NCBI GenBank assembly: GCA_900109895.1
Contig: FOBR01000003.1
Coordinates: 124,001-188,000 of the forward strand
Direction of reading: 5' to 3'
DNA: 64,000 bases
Source of the DNA: a bacterium A37T11
GTDB lineage: Bacteria > Bacteroidota > Bacteroidia > Sphingobacteriales > Sphingobacteriaceae
Part shown: one piece after another, positions 27,426-35,520 of the stretch
How the letters are laid out: each line of letters begins with the position of its first letter
Numbering within the stretch: position 1 is the stretch's first letter
Notes under the pieces: generated by a model
What the model was told of the DNA's origin: nothing
Database searches by the model: none
The model's input: only the letters and a program-made list of their open reading frames with translations
Position numbers and translations under genes: made by a program

Positions 27426-28378
27426 ACGAATTTTTTATGTTTACGTTTGCTTAAGTTAACGGGTTGTGGTACCTTTAGGTAATAACCCGTTCCATTGTAT
27501 GGGCGCTTTCGCGGATGCTCCATACAGGTATTCGAACAGCAGCCTTCCATCTTCCATCCACATGCTTCACATTGGGTAAAATGCTCGTTGCACTCCGGGT
27601 TAGCACAGTTGATCATACGTGAGGTGGTGTCTCCACAATTAAAACAGCGGGATACTACGGTCGGGTTAACCTGGTTCACGTCAACTGTGAGCCGATTGTC
27701 AAATACATAGCACTTCCCTTCGAAATCTTTACCACCTGTCTCTTTACCGTATTTGATAATCCCGCCATGCAGTTGGTAAACTTCTTCAAATCCTTCTTTG
27801 AGCAGCAAGGCAGAGGCCTTTTCACATTTGATACCGCCTGTACAATAAGTCAGGATCTTTTTGTCCTTATACTTCGCCAGCTCGTTGATCTTTTCCGGAA
27901 ACTCTCTGAAATTCTCGATATCGAGCGTCACGGCATTTTTAAACCTACCCACGCTGTGCTCATAATTGGAACGAACATCCAGCACCACTACATCCTCCCG
28001 ATCTTTCATTTCCAGAAATTCTGCCGGTTCCAAATGTTTTCCTGTCTGTTTGTTAGGATTAATAATTTTGGGGTCGCGAAGGCCTGAGTGAACAATTTCC
28101 GCTTTGTACCGGCAGTGCATTTTAATAAAAGAAGGTTTATCTACCTCATCCACCTTAAAATCCGTTTTGGAAAAGCGTGGATCCGCATGTATGGCCTCCA
28201 TATAAGCACTACAAGACTCAACCGTCCCGCTTACCGTTCCATTCAAGCCTTCATCGGCGACAATGATCCGACCTACTAGTCCTAAAGACTTACAAAATTC
28301 CAGATGCTTTGCGGCAAACTCTTCCGCATTTTCAATAAAGCTGTAGCAATAGTACAGCAACGTCTGATACGTATTCAT
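27422..28378 (-). CDS. trhO: tRNA uridine(34) hydroxylase, rhodanese-like TrhO
   Basis: A protein of about 318 residues (YceA/UPF0176 family) that forms 5-hydroxyuridine at tRNA position 34. It shows the N-terminal acylphosphatase-like part (GLVGRIIVADEGLNGTVSG), the rhodanese loop ILTYCTGGIKCEKASALL with the catalytic Cys, and a C-terminal cysteine-rich segment (CFNCGDTT; CEACGWKMEGCC) that may bind zinc. The ATG at 28378 is the family start; the frame continues upstream to 28495 without conserved sequence. A TAnnTTTG match on the minus strand (28425-28432) supports transcription from just upstream. Confidence 0.92.
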   Translation of the reverse strand: MNTYQTLLYYCYSFIENAEEFAAKHLEFCKSLGLVGRIIVADEGLNGTVSGTVESCSAYMEAIHADPRFSKTDFKVDEVDKPSFIKMHCRYKAEIVHSGLRDPKIINPNKQTGKHLEPAEFLEMKDREDVVVLDVRSNYEHSVGRFKNAVTLDIENFREFPEKINELAKYKDKKILTYCTGGIKCEKASALLLKEGFEEVYQLHGGIIKYGKETGGKDFEGKCYVFDNRLTVDVNQVNPTVVSRCFNCGDTTSRMINCANPECNEHFTQCEACGWKMEGCCSNTCMEHPRKRPYNGTGYYLKVPQPVNLSKRKHKKFV

Positions 28379-28446
28379 ATGTGCATTGATACCGCTGCAA
28401 ACGGCGTTTAATGTTTGATTTGCGCAAAGGTAAGGTTTTTTAAAGA

Positions 28447-28581
28447 ATTTGGCTTTATGGGTTAAATTTCGTTGGACTGCTCCCGGCGGGAACAAGCCGG
28501 CTACGGGCCCCGGTCCATCCGCCTATTATTCCCATGCCTGTCGCATGCCCAACGAAATTTAAATGAGCGCATAAGCCAAAT
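28447..28581. repeat. intergenic hairpin element, copy A
   Basis: A 14-bp perfect inverted repeat at 28462-28475 and 28549-28562 encloses a core starting GAACAAGCCGGCTACGGG. An outer 9-bp stem pairs 28447-28455 with 28573-28581. Inside the core, CATGC-N5-GCATG forms a smaller hairpin. The core is about 85% identical to copy B at 35.4 kb in the same orientation, while the stem arms differ at two pairs that keep pairing. It lies between the 3' end of the LytTR gene and the 5' end of trhO. Confidence 0.8.
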
Positions 28582-28602
28582 CTGGTTGGCAAGGAACAGA
28601 CA

Positions 28603-29319
28603 CTAATTTACCCGTCTGAAGAAATCATCCCGGTAGGTATCCCCGATAGGGATCACTTTATCACTGATAAAGATACGGCCGCGCTCAATGCTAGCGATCT
28701 TATCCATGGCAACAATGTAAGACTTATGGACACGAACAAAACGGTTTTCAGGCAACGTATCCTCCATTCTTTTCATATTTTGGAGCGTGATTACGCGTTC
28801 AGTTACCGTGAATATAGAAATATAATCCTTTAAACCTTCAATGTAAAGAATGTTGTCAAGGTCTACACGCTGAATCTTGTGTTCCGTTTTGACAAAGATA
28901 AAATCAGTTGGCTTATGTTCGGGTTGGGCATGCTGTAAAACTGGATGTTGAATTGGAGCTGATGAAGGCCAACTTTGTAATACTTTTTGCACCGATTTAT
29001 AAAAACGATCAAACGCGATTGGTTTAAGTAGATAATCCACCACGTTCAGGTCATAGCCATCCAAGGCATATTGAGGGTAAGCTGTGGTCAATATTACCGG
29101 GCATTTTCCATTGATTATTTTCAGGAACTGGATGCCCGTTAATTCTGGCATTTGCACATCTAAAAAGACAAGGTCGGCCTCACCACCCTGTACCTTTGTC
29201 AACGCCTCCAGCGCACTGGTAGTAGTGCCAGCCAAAACCAATCCAGGTACCTTCTGTATATAGTCTGCTACAATATCCAGCGCCAGCGGCTCATCGTCAA
29301 CAACTAAACACCTTACCAT
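28603..29319 (-). CDS. LytTR-family response regulator
   Basis: A 238-residue two-component regulator. The receiver domain has the acidic pair VVDDEPLALDI, the phosphoacceptor Asp in DLVFLDVQMPELTG, and the KPI Lys in YLLKPIAFDRFY. The C-terminal LytTR DNA-binding domain begins FIFVKTEHKIQRVDLDNILYIEGLKDY and ends RFVRVHKSYIVAM. LytTR proteins bind paired direct repeats spaced two helical turns apart; such a pair is found upstream of the kinase gene at 30476-30506. The cognate kinase is encoded 32 bases upstream. Confidence 0.93.
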   Translation of the reverse strand: MVRCLVVDDEPLALDIVADYIQKVPGLVLAGTTTSALEALTKVQGGEADLVFLDVQMPELTGIQFLKIINGKCPVILTTAYPQYALDGYDLNVVDYLLKPIAFDRFYKSVQKVLQSWPSSAPIQHPVLQHAQPEHKPTDFIFVKTEHKIQRVDLDNILYIEGLKDYISIFTVTERVITLQNMKRMEDTLPENRFVRVHKSYIVAMDKIASIERGRIFISDKVIPIGDTYRDDFFRRVN

Positions 29320-29351
29320 GTTCTATTTTGTCCTTCATAACCCATCTATAG

Positions 29352-30368
29352 TTAACGATCTAAAGATAAAGATAAATCTGAAAAATAAAAGTCTTCGGTT
29401 TCATTTGTATATAACGTATGACTGCTCGGATAACCCAGTTCAAGTCTGCGCCTTAAATTTGCCAGTCCGATGCCCCGTGTTTTATCCTTGTTTCCCTTGC
29501 TGATTCGGTTTTTAGCTGTAAAATGAAGCAGTCCATCCTTAATGTCAATGTTTATTTGGATGGGATGTTCCGGATCAGTTGCCACACCATGCTTAAATGC
29601 ATTCTCTAAAAAAGATATCAACAGCAAGGGCATAATACGGTATTCCCGGTTATTAGTATCAATATGCAGATCAAGGAAAACTTCTTCTTTAAAACGCAAT
29701 TTCTGCAGGTCAATATAATTTTTTAGGTAATTTATCTCCTCATCTAAAGATACCAGATGATCATGGCTGTCGTGCAGCATGTAACGCATAATTTCTGATA
29801 ATTTCAAAATAGCTTCCGGAGCCTTATCCGATTTCTGGTAGGCCAGTGAGTAGATATTATTGAGTGAATTGAATAAAAAATGTGGATTGATTTGCGACTT
29901 GAGGAATGCGAGTTCCGCATTGAGTTTTTCCGTTTCGAGGGTCTCCCGAAGTTTTTCGTGCCGGTAAGTATTTAGGATGAGGCGAAGTGAGGTGCTCATT
30001 AATATGAAGAAAGTACCCACGATGATGTTGGAAGTTACATATTGCCCCCAAGTGAGGGTTTTCTCCAAATGATCCCCGTATCGCATAATACTATCCATAT
30101 ATAGAAAGGCAATCATGCATTTTAGGCCCGTGGATACGATCAAAATGATCAATAATTTAAGAATGGCACGTCCATAGCTGCGGGTCAGAATCAAATCGTC
30201 AGCTATCCAAAAATAGCTGACATAGAAAAGAGAAATGTTTATGGCACCATAGGGAACCGTTTGGATTGTACGATCTTTCCATCCGCTCTTATCGCTAAGA
30301 AAAAAAATAAGAGCGGTTAATAGCAGCCAGGTAAATACATGTACAAAAACATTGCGGGACTTCGGCAT
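29352..30368 (-). CDS. LytS/YpdA-type sensor histidine kinase
   Basis: About 338 residues. Four N-terminal TM segments (for example VFTWLLLTALIFF and AILKLLIILIVSTGL) are followed by a short coiled coil and the PF06580 kinase core with LKSQINPHFLFNSLNNIYSL, where the His is the autophosphorylation site. The ATPase part has FLENAFKHGV and GIGLANLRRRLE. No extracytoplasmic ligand domain is present, so the signal is probably sensed in or near the membrane. The ATG at 30368 is preferred to the one at 30398, because an exact minus-strand TAnnTTTG (30375-30382) lies between them. Confidence 0.9.
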   Translation of the reverse strand: MPKSRNVFVHVFTWLLLTALIFFLSDKSGWKDRTIQTVPYGAINISLFYVSYFWIADDLILTRSYGRAILKLLIILIVSTGLKCMIAFLYMDSIMRYGDHLEKTLTWGQYVTSNIIVGTFFILMSTSLRLILNTYRHEKLRETLETEKLNAELAFLKSQINPHFLFNSLNNIYSLAYQKSDKAPEAILKLSEIMRYMLHDSHDHLVSLDEEINYLKNYIDLQKLRFKEEVFLDLHIDTNNREYRIMPLLLISFLENAFKHGVATDPEHPIQINIDIKDGLLHFTAKNRISKGNKDKTRGIGLANLRRRLELGYPSSHTLYTNETEDFYFSDLSLSLDR

Positions 30369-30475
30369 AAGGCACAAATATACTTGTTCAGTAAGCATAC
30401 TTTAGCCAAAGCTATACCAATCGGCATAAATAACCTGCCAATACCTTATTTAGTCCGACAAACCAGCGATGGTTA

Positions 30476-30515
30476 TTCGTCTAAATTATTATCCCGTTCG
30501 TCTAAAATATTTTAG
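30476..30515. promoter_or_regulatory. candidate LytTR operator: direct repeats 21 bp apart
   Basis: TTCGTCTAAA occurs at 30476-30485 and again, perfectly, at 30497-30506, giving a 21-bp period. LytTR regulators characteristically bind two direct repeats at this spacing. The second copy overlaps a perfect 14-bp palindrome (CTAAAATATTTTAG, 30502-30515). The site lies in the divergent region between the LytS gene and the small membrane protein gene at 30581. Confidence 0.6.
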
Positions 30516-30580
30516 CAGGCCAATTCTGAATGCTTTCTTTGTGTAAAAATAAAAGGAATAGATCAAAAAAATTAAAAGCA

Positions 30581-30763
30581 ATGGAAAAGTCAAACAACAT
30601 CATCCCCAAAGTTTCTCCCTTCTTATTATTGCTGATCCCGTTTTTTATGGCCATTCTTTTTACCATAGTCACGACAGACCTAAACCAATCCCAGGAGCAG
30701 GTGGCTGCCAAGGCGTCTTTATTTAAGCTGCCTGACTTTTTACAGGCTATTGGAGGGATGTGA
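30581..30763 (+). CDS. small single-TM membrane protein
   Basis: A 60-residue protein starting at ATG 30581 (MEKSNNIIPK). Residues 12-29 form one hydrophobic helix (PFLLLLIPFFMAILFTIV), followed by a polar helix QSQEQVAAK and a short KLPDFLQAIGG tail. It matches no family I recognise. Its position 75 bases downstream of the candidate LytTR site suggests it is the target of the neighbouring two-component system. Its last 17 bases overlap the GH130 3' end on the other strand. Confidence 0.6.
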   Translation: MEKSNNIIPKVSPFLLLLIPFFMAILFTIVTTDLNQSQEQVAAKASLFKLPDFLQAIGGM

Positions 30764-31787
30764 GTTGGGCTAGAACTTCCCTGATTGAAAACTGTGCGGC
30801 ACAGACAAACATATCGGCAGCGCCATAGTATATGGTCAGCTTATCTCCTTCAACCACATGCCCATTCGTAAAGACAACTTGTCCCAAAAAGCCATTTAAT
30901 TCATAAGCGGTCGTTGGTGTCATGATGGGCTCCATGCTTCTAGCCAAAACCTTGTACGGATCCTGAAGATCCAGTAATAAAGCACCAAGGCAATAACGAT
31001 TCTGGCTATCAGCACCATGATAAATGCAAAGCCAGCCCGCTTCAGTTTTGACAGGAGCTCCGCCTCCACCTATCCTGGCACTATCCCAGCTGCCTTTTCG
31101 GGTAGTCGCCAGCAGTTTGTGGCCTCCCCAGTGCAGGCTATCAGGCGATCTGGCAAGCCATATATAATTGCCGCCCAGCTCTACACTACTTGGCCGGTGT
31201 AGCGCATAATAGTAGCCATTGATTTGTTCTTCGAAAATTGCGCAATCCTTATTGTGGGGAGGCAGGATCAACCCGTGTTTTTCAAAATGAAGCCAATCGC
31301 CTGTGGTGCGCAGGCCAACGCCGACACCATTGGATGAAACAGCCGTATAAGTTAAATAATAGCGCCCCTTAATTTGAGCTACGCGGCAGTCTTCTATGCC
31401 ATAAGCTTCCAAATCACCATCTCCTACAAGTTTTGGATAGCCTTTTGGCTCGCTAAAGTGAACCCCGTCATCGCTGCAGAACAGCCGGAGATGCGACAAG
31501 GTCGTGAGGTAGTCAGCTCCTTGATAATTAATAACGCGGGGGTCACTGAGGTCTAATGTTGGATCTCCCGTAGGCAATTCAATGATCGCTATACTGCCTT
31601 CAGGTTTTAAAATGGGAAACGAAATAAAGCCTTCGCGCTGTGGTGGACGTTCGGCCACACGAACGATCAACCAGATCTTACCCTGGTAACGAAATACTCC
31701 CGGATTCAATAGGCAGGCAATCTCCAGCCCCTCCTGAGAAGGATTTAGGTCTGATGGACTCAATAAAGGATTTTCGGCAAAACGCAT
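30747..31787 (-). CDS. GH130 glycosidase/phosphorylase
   Basis: A 346-residue five-bladed beta-propeller enzyme of GH130, the family of beta-mannoside phosphorylases and beta-1,2-mannosidases. Conserved segments include CLLNPGVFRYQGKIWLIVRVAER, YGIEDCRVAQIKGRYYLTYTAVS (with the catalytic Asp region EDCR), NKDCAIF and LCIYHGAD. No signal peptide is seen, so it acts in the cytoplasm. Whether it is a phosphorylase or a hydrolase depends on phosphate-binding residues that cannot be assigned with confidence here. It is followed upstream by the TPM operon. Confidence 0.88.
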   Translation of the reverse strand: MRFAENPLLSPSDLNPSQEGLEIACLLNPGVFRYQGKIWLIVRVAERPPQREGFISFPILKPEGSIAIIELPTGDPTLDLSDPRVINYQGADYLTTLSHLRLFCSDDGVHFSEPKGYPKLVGDGDLEAYGIEDCRVAQIKGRYYLTYTAVSSNGVGVGLRTTGDWLHFEKHGLILPPHNKDCAIFEEQINGYYYALHRPSSVELGGNYIWLARSPDSLHWGGHKLLATTRKGSWDSARIGGGGAPVKTEAGWLCIYHGADSQNRYCLGALLLDLQDPYKVLARSMEPIMTPTTAYELNGFLGQVVFTNGHVVEGDKLTIYYGAADMFVCAAQFSIREVLAQLTSLQ

Positions 31788-31793
31788 GCGACC

Positions 31794-32591
31794 CTACCAC
31801 CTCCCGCTGGCACCACCGCCACCGAAACCGCCGCCGCCAAAGCCGCCAAAGCCGCCACCTCCTCCACCGAAGCCACCCCCTCCACCGAAGCCGCCGCCGC
31901 TATTTCCACGTCCCAGGCCATTAAACAAACCCCACCACAACAGGTCAGACGCACCACCGCGGCCTACAATTTGACCGCCATTGCCGCCACCCCCGCGGCG
32001 CGAAAATATAGCGATCAGTACGACAATGACTATAACAATTAAAAAAAAGCTGATGCCACCGCCACCTTTTGGATTTTGTTTGGGGGCCTTGTATTCTCCC
32101 TTGGTATAGCTGATAAGGGCATCCGTCGCTTTATTAAGCCCAGCATAGTATTCGCCACGTTGAAAGGCAGGTTTGATCTCTTCATCAATAATACGGTGGG
32201 CAATGACATCCGGAACGGCACCTTCAACGCCATAACCAGTTTGAATGGTAACGGCACGATCGCCAATGGCTACCAAAAGCAGAATACCGTTGTTGTTTTC
32301 TTTTCCGCCGATACCCCATTTTTTTGCCAATCGCACTCCATAGTCAGCTATGTCATAATCACCCGTTGAGGTCATTAATACCACTGCAATCTGCGTACTG
32401 GTAGAATCATCAAAGGCAACCAGTTTGTTTTCCAGTTTTTGAAGATCTCCGCTACTAAGCGTTTTTGTATAATCAGTAACCAGTTTATTCGGTTTGTCAG
32501 GAAGATCCTGTGCAAAAGCCTGCAAAAAAAGTAAGCCACCAAATACGGCCGCAAAAATGAAACGGTTAAAGATTTTCATGTTGTTGATCAT
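31794..32591 (-). CDS. TPM-domain membrane protein with Gly-rich tail (YgcG type)
   Basis: A 265-residue protein: signal peptide, TPM domain (DKPNKLVTDYTKTLS; GIGGKENNNGILLLVAIGDRAV; IIDEEIKPAFQRGEYYAGL), one TM helix (ISFFLIVIVIVVLIAIFS), then a tail of about 70 residues made mostly of Gly and Phe. The ATG at 32591 overlaps the upstream stop as ATGA; an ATG at 32579 is also possible. TPM proteins of this class are linked to membrane-protein quality control and are found with LemA. Confidence 0.88.
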   Translation of the reverse strand: MINNMKIFNRFIFAAVFGGLLFLQAFAQDLPDKPNKLVTDYTKTLSSGDLQKLENKLVAFDDSTSTQIAVVLMTSTGDYDIADYGVRLAKKWGIGGKENNNGILLLVAIGDRAVTIQTGYGVEGAVPDVIAHRIIDEEIKPAFQRGEYYAGLNKATDALISYTKGEYKAPKQNPKGGGGISFFLIVIVIVVLIAIFSRRGGGGNGGQIVGRGGASDLLWWGLFNGLGRGNSGGGFGGGGGFGGGGGGFGGFGGGGFGGGGASGRW

Positions 32592-33019
32592 TGGCTGTCA
32601 CCAAAAAACACCTCATCAGGTAATTCATTGATATCGTCATCTTTACGTGGGAAAAAGGTTTTAAGTTGTTGCCCAGCTGAATCAATACCAGCTTCCAATC
32701 CTTCCAGAAGCCTGTTATTCTGAAAATGTTCAAGCATCAGGTTTTTAGTTTCATCCCAAAAACGTTCGCCAACCTTTTGATCAATTCCTTTATCTCCAAT
32801 GATAGCAAATTTGTGGTCTTCGGTTGCCAGATATATTAATACCCCATTTCGAAGAGCCGTTTTTTCCATGTTTAACCGGTGGAAATAGTTTACAGCACGA
32901 TCCAGCACTTCGCCCGGACAATGCTTTTCTACACACAAACGTATCTCACCCGAAGTTTTGTTTTCAGCCTTGTTAATGGCGTAGGCCAGTTTCGCCTGTT
33001 CCTCGCTATTAAAGATCAT
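32588..33019 (-). CDS. TPM-domain protein without signal peptide
   Basis: A 143-residue TPM-domain protein. It begins MIFNSEEQAKLAYAINKAE and contains LIYLATEDHKFAIIGDKGI and FWDETKNLMLEHF, matching the TPM fold. It lacks both the signal peptide and the Gly-rich tail of its neighbour. It lies in the middle of a LemA-TPM-TPM operon, and the start of the next TPM gene overlaps its stop. Confidence 0.85.
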   Translation of the reverse strand: MIFNSEEQAKLAYAINKAENKTSGEIRLCVEKHCPGEVLDRAVNYFHRLNMEKTALRNGVLIYLATEDHKFAIIGDKGIDQKVGERFWDETKNLMLEHFQNNRLLEGLEAGIDSAGQQLKTFFPRKDDDINELPDEVFFGDSQ

Positions 33020-33045
33020 GTCTTAGCAATTAGGTAACGCTTAAA

Positions 33046-33624
33046 TTAAAACGCTACAGTGGGAGCTTTGTCAGATCCGGCAGCAGCCTTAAAATAACCT
33101 TTTTCTTTAAAACCAAACCAGCCCGCCGTGATGTTTGTCGGAAAGGACCGCAACTTTGCGTTAAATTCCTGGGTTGCTTCATTGAAAGCCCTACGCTCTG
33201 TGGATATGCGGTTTTCGGTCCCTTCCAATTGAACCTGCAGGTCACGGAAGTTTTGGTTAGCCTTCAAATCCGGATACTTTTCGACAACGACCATCAGTTT
33301 GCTAAGCGACTGGGACAAACCATCCTGAGATGCCTGGAATTTTTCAATGGCTTCAGGGGTTAAGTTGCTAGGGTCTATGGTTGTAGAAGTAGCCTTTGCG
33401 CGCGCTTCAATCACTGCCGTCAATGTTCCCTTTTCAAAATCAGCCGCACCTTTTACCGTATTAACCAAGTTAGGGATGAGATCAGCGCGACGCTGATAAG
33501 CATTTTCGACCTGTGCCCAGCTTGATTTTACATTTTCATCCAATTTTACCAGGGTATTGTAACTGCAAGAGCTTAAAGATGCTACTGCAAACAGGCAGAT
33601 AACGCCAAATAGGATTCTTTTCAT
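33046..33624 (-). CDS. LemA family lipoprotein
   Basis: A 192-residue LemA protein. The N-terminus has a lipobox (ASLSSCSYN), then the long four-helix core: WAQVENAYQRRADLIPNLVNTVK, FQASQDGLSQSLSKLMVVVEKYPDLKANQ and FNEATQEFNAKLRSFP. It is the first gene of the LemA-TPM-TPM operon. The molecular role of LemA is unsettled, but the three-gene association is conserved. Confidence 0.93.
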   Translation of the reverse strand: MKRILFGVICLFAVASLSSCSYNTLVKLDENVKSSWAQVENAYQRRADLIPNLVNTVKGAADFEKGTLTAVIEARAKATSTTIDPSNLTPEAIEKFQASQDGLSQSLSKLMVVVEKYPDLKANQNFRDLQVQLEGTENRISTERRAFNEATQEFNAKLRSFPTNITAGWFGFKEKGYFKAAAGSDKAPTVAF

Positions 33625-33728
33625 GTTTTTTTTATCGTTTATTTATTTGATGCTATTTATAAAATATTCTAATAAAATTAACAACCATCATTATGGTCAT
33701 TGTGTTTGACAAATCTAGTCTTTTTTAG

Positions 33729-35330
33729 ATGACAAAATCCATACCTTTGTTACGCTTCGGGATAAAAACCCGGCCATACCGTATGCAAAAAGAAATTGAA
33801 CTGGCAGTACTGCCAGAGCAGGCTCAACAAAAAGAAGTCTTATTGTCCTTGGCCGCTAAACAGGAAAAAGTGGCTACAAACCGCATAAATGGGCTCAAAA
33901 TTAGAAAAAGATCGATTGATGCACGCGGTAAGCAGGCGCTTTTCCGCTTGCGTATTACCTTATTTATTGATGAGCCTGAACAGGATATTTTATTTTCTCC
34001 ATCCTATGCCAATATTGCAGATTCCAAACCTGTCATCATTATCGGGGCGGGGCCGGCCGGTTTATTTGCCGCACTGCAATGCATTGAGCACGGCCTAAAA
34101 CCTATTATTGTAGAGCGGGGTAAGCCTGTGCAGGAACGCCGCCGCGACCTTGCAGCCTTGAATAAGGAAGGTTTGGTTAACTCCGATTCTAATTATTGCT
34201 TTGGGGAAGGGGGAGCAGGCACCTATTCAGATGGAAAACTTTACACCCGCTCCAATAAGCGCGGAGACGTGCAAAAAGTGCTGGACATATTGGTAGCTCA
34301 TGGGGCACCGGAAGATATCGGAATAGATGCACGGCCGCACATCGGCACTAATAAATTGCCCCACATAATTAAAAACATTAGGGAGCATCTGCTTCAATTA
34401 GGGGCTGAAATCTACTTCGAGAGTCGGGTAACGGATGTTTTGACGGCTTTTGGCGCAGTAAATGGCGTCCTGATAGCAAACGGTGTCACGATTGAAGCAA
34501 CCCAGGTAATTGTCGCCACCGGGCACTCTGCACGGGACATCTTTGAAATTTTCCATCGCAACGCGTGGCAGTTAGAAGCCAAACCTTTTGCGTTGGGAGT
34601 GCGTATTGAGCATCCGCAGGAAATCATTGACCGTGCGCAGTATCATTGTGCGGTGCGCAATGAATACCTGCCTCCAGCGTATTATAGCTTAGTAGAACAA
34701 ATAGGGAACCGTGGCGTTTTCTCATTCTGTATGTGCCCGGGAGGTATCATTGCTCCTTGTGCAACTGATGATGGGGAAGTAGTGGTAAATGGCTGGTCGC
34801 CCTCCAAACGCAATAATCCATACGCTAACTCGGGCACAGTTGTTCAGGTAAGCCTAACAGATATCCGAGGAAATACAAGCGACCCATTTGCGTTACTTCG
34901 ATTTCAGCAAGAAGTAGAACGCCAGGCTTTCCGTGCAGGAGGCGGGCTTTTAGTAGCCCCTGCGCAGCGGATGGTAGATTTTGTGCAGGGCAAACTGTCT
35001 GCAGACCTGCCGGTAAATTCCTATAAGCCTGGCCTTGCTTCAGCTGACCTGAAAGCGGTACTGCCAGAATTCATCCATACCGCTTTGCAGAAGGCTCTCC
35101 CTGTTTTCGGTAAAAAAATGAAAGGATATTATACAAATGAAGCAGTGTTAGTAGGCGTAGAGTCACGCACATCGTCACCCGTTCGTATTTCCCGTGACAA
35201 AGAAACGCTGCAGCATCCACAGGTAAAAGGGTTGTATCCCTGTGGTGAAGGGGCCGGTTATGCCGGAGGGATCGTTTCAGCAGCTATTGATGGAATGAAT
35301 TGCGCAGATGCCATTTTCAGAAATCTGTAA
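33729..35330 (+). CDS. FAD-dependent oxidoreductase (COG2509 type)
   Basis: About 515-533 residues. The dinucleotide-binding motif is VIIIGAGPAGLFAALQCIEHG, with the second sugar-binding element IIVERGKPVQERRRD, followed by NYCFGEGGAGTYSDGKLYTR, a signature of this uncharacterised flavoprotein group. The C-terminus has GLYPCGEGAGYAGGIVSAAIDGM, the FAD-ribityl segment. The start is uncertain: ATG 33729 or ATG 33783 (MQKEIELAVLPEQ). A TACCTTTG match at 33744-33751 lies between them and favours 33783. Substrate and partner are unknown. Confidence 0.88.
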   Translation: MTKSIPLLRFGIKTRPYRMQKEIELAVLPEQAQQKEVLLSLAAKQEKVATNRINGLKIRKRSIDARGKQALFRLRITLFIDEPEQDILFSPSYANIADSKPVIIIGAGPAGLFAALQCIEHGLKPIIVERGKPVQERRRDLAALNKEGLVNSDSNYCFGEGGAGTYSDGKLYTRSNKRGDVQKVLDILVAHGAPEDIGIDARPHIGTNKLPHIIKNIREHLLQLGAEIYFESRVTDVLTAFGAVNGVLIANGVTIEATQVIVATGHSARDIFEIFHRNAWQLEAKPFALGVRIEHPQEIIDRAQYHCAVRNEYLPPAYYSLVEQIGNRGVFSFCMCPGGIIAPCATDDGEVVVNGWSPSKRNNPYANSGTVVQVSLTDIRGNTSDPFALLRFQQEVERQAFRAGGGLLVAPAQRMVDFVQGKLSADLPVNSYKPGLASADLKAVLPEFIHTALQKALPVFGKKMKGYYTNEAVLVGVESRTSSPVRISRDKETLQHPQVKGLYPCGEGAGYAGGIVSAAIDGMNCADAIFRNL

Positions 35331-35347
35331 TTTCTTATTAAAACAGT

Positions 35348-35503
35348 TAAATTCCATTGGACAGCTCCATGCTTGAACAAACCGGCTACGGGCCTCGGTC
35401 CCTCCGCCTATTGTTCCCATGCCGCTCGCAGGCCAATGGAATTTATTTAGTGCGCGAATCAAATCTGGTTGGCCAGACGCCTAAGCGCTATCCAGATTTG
35501 ATT
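35348..35503. repeat. intergenic hairpin element, copy B
   Basis: A perfect 13-bp inverted repeat (35348-35360 with 35433-35445) encloses the same core as copy A (AACAAACCGGCTACGGG onward). A second perfect 13-bp inverted repeat follows at 35456-35468 and 35491-35503 (GAATCAAATCTGG and its complement). The element sits between two converging genes, so one function could be bidirectional termination, but core conservation goes beyond what a terminator needs. Confidence 0.8.
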
Positions 35504-35520
35504 CCAAAAAATTAGAACTA

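Noticed and set aside
28603-30368. LytS/LytTR pair as regulator of PUL1
   Set aside because: PUL1 already has a propeller-HTH regulator beside susC, trhO lies between, and the LytTR-type repeats are found only at 30.5 kb.
31786-31974. Proline-rich frame opposite the TPM gene
   Set aside because: It is the reverse-strand shadow of the Gly-rich tail (GGN codons read as Pro) of the TPM protein.
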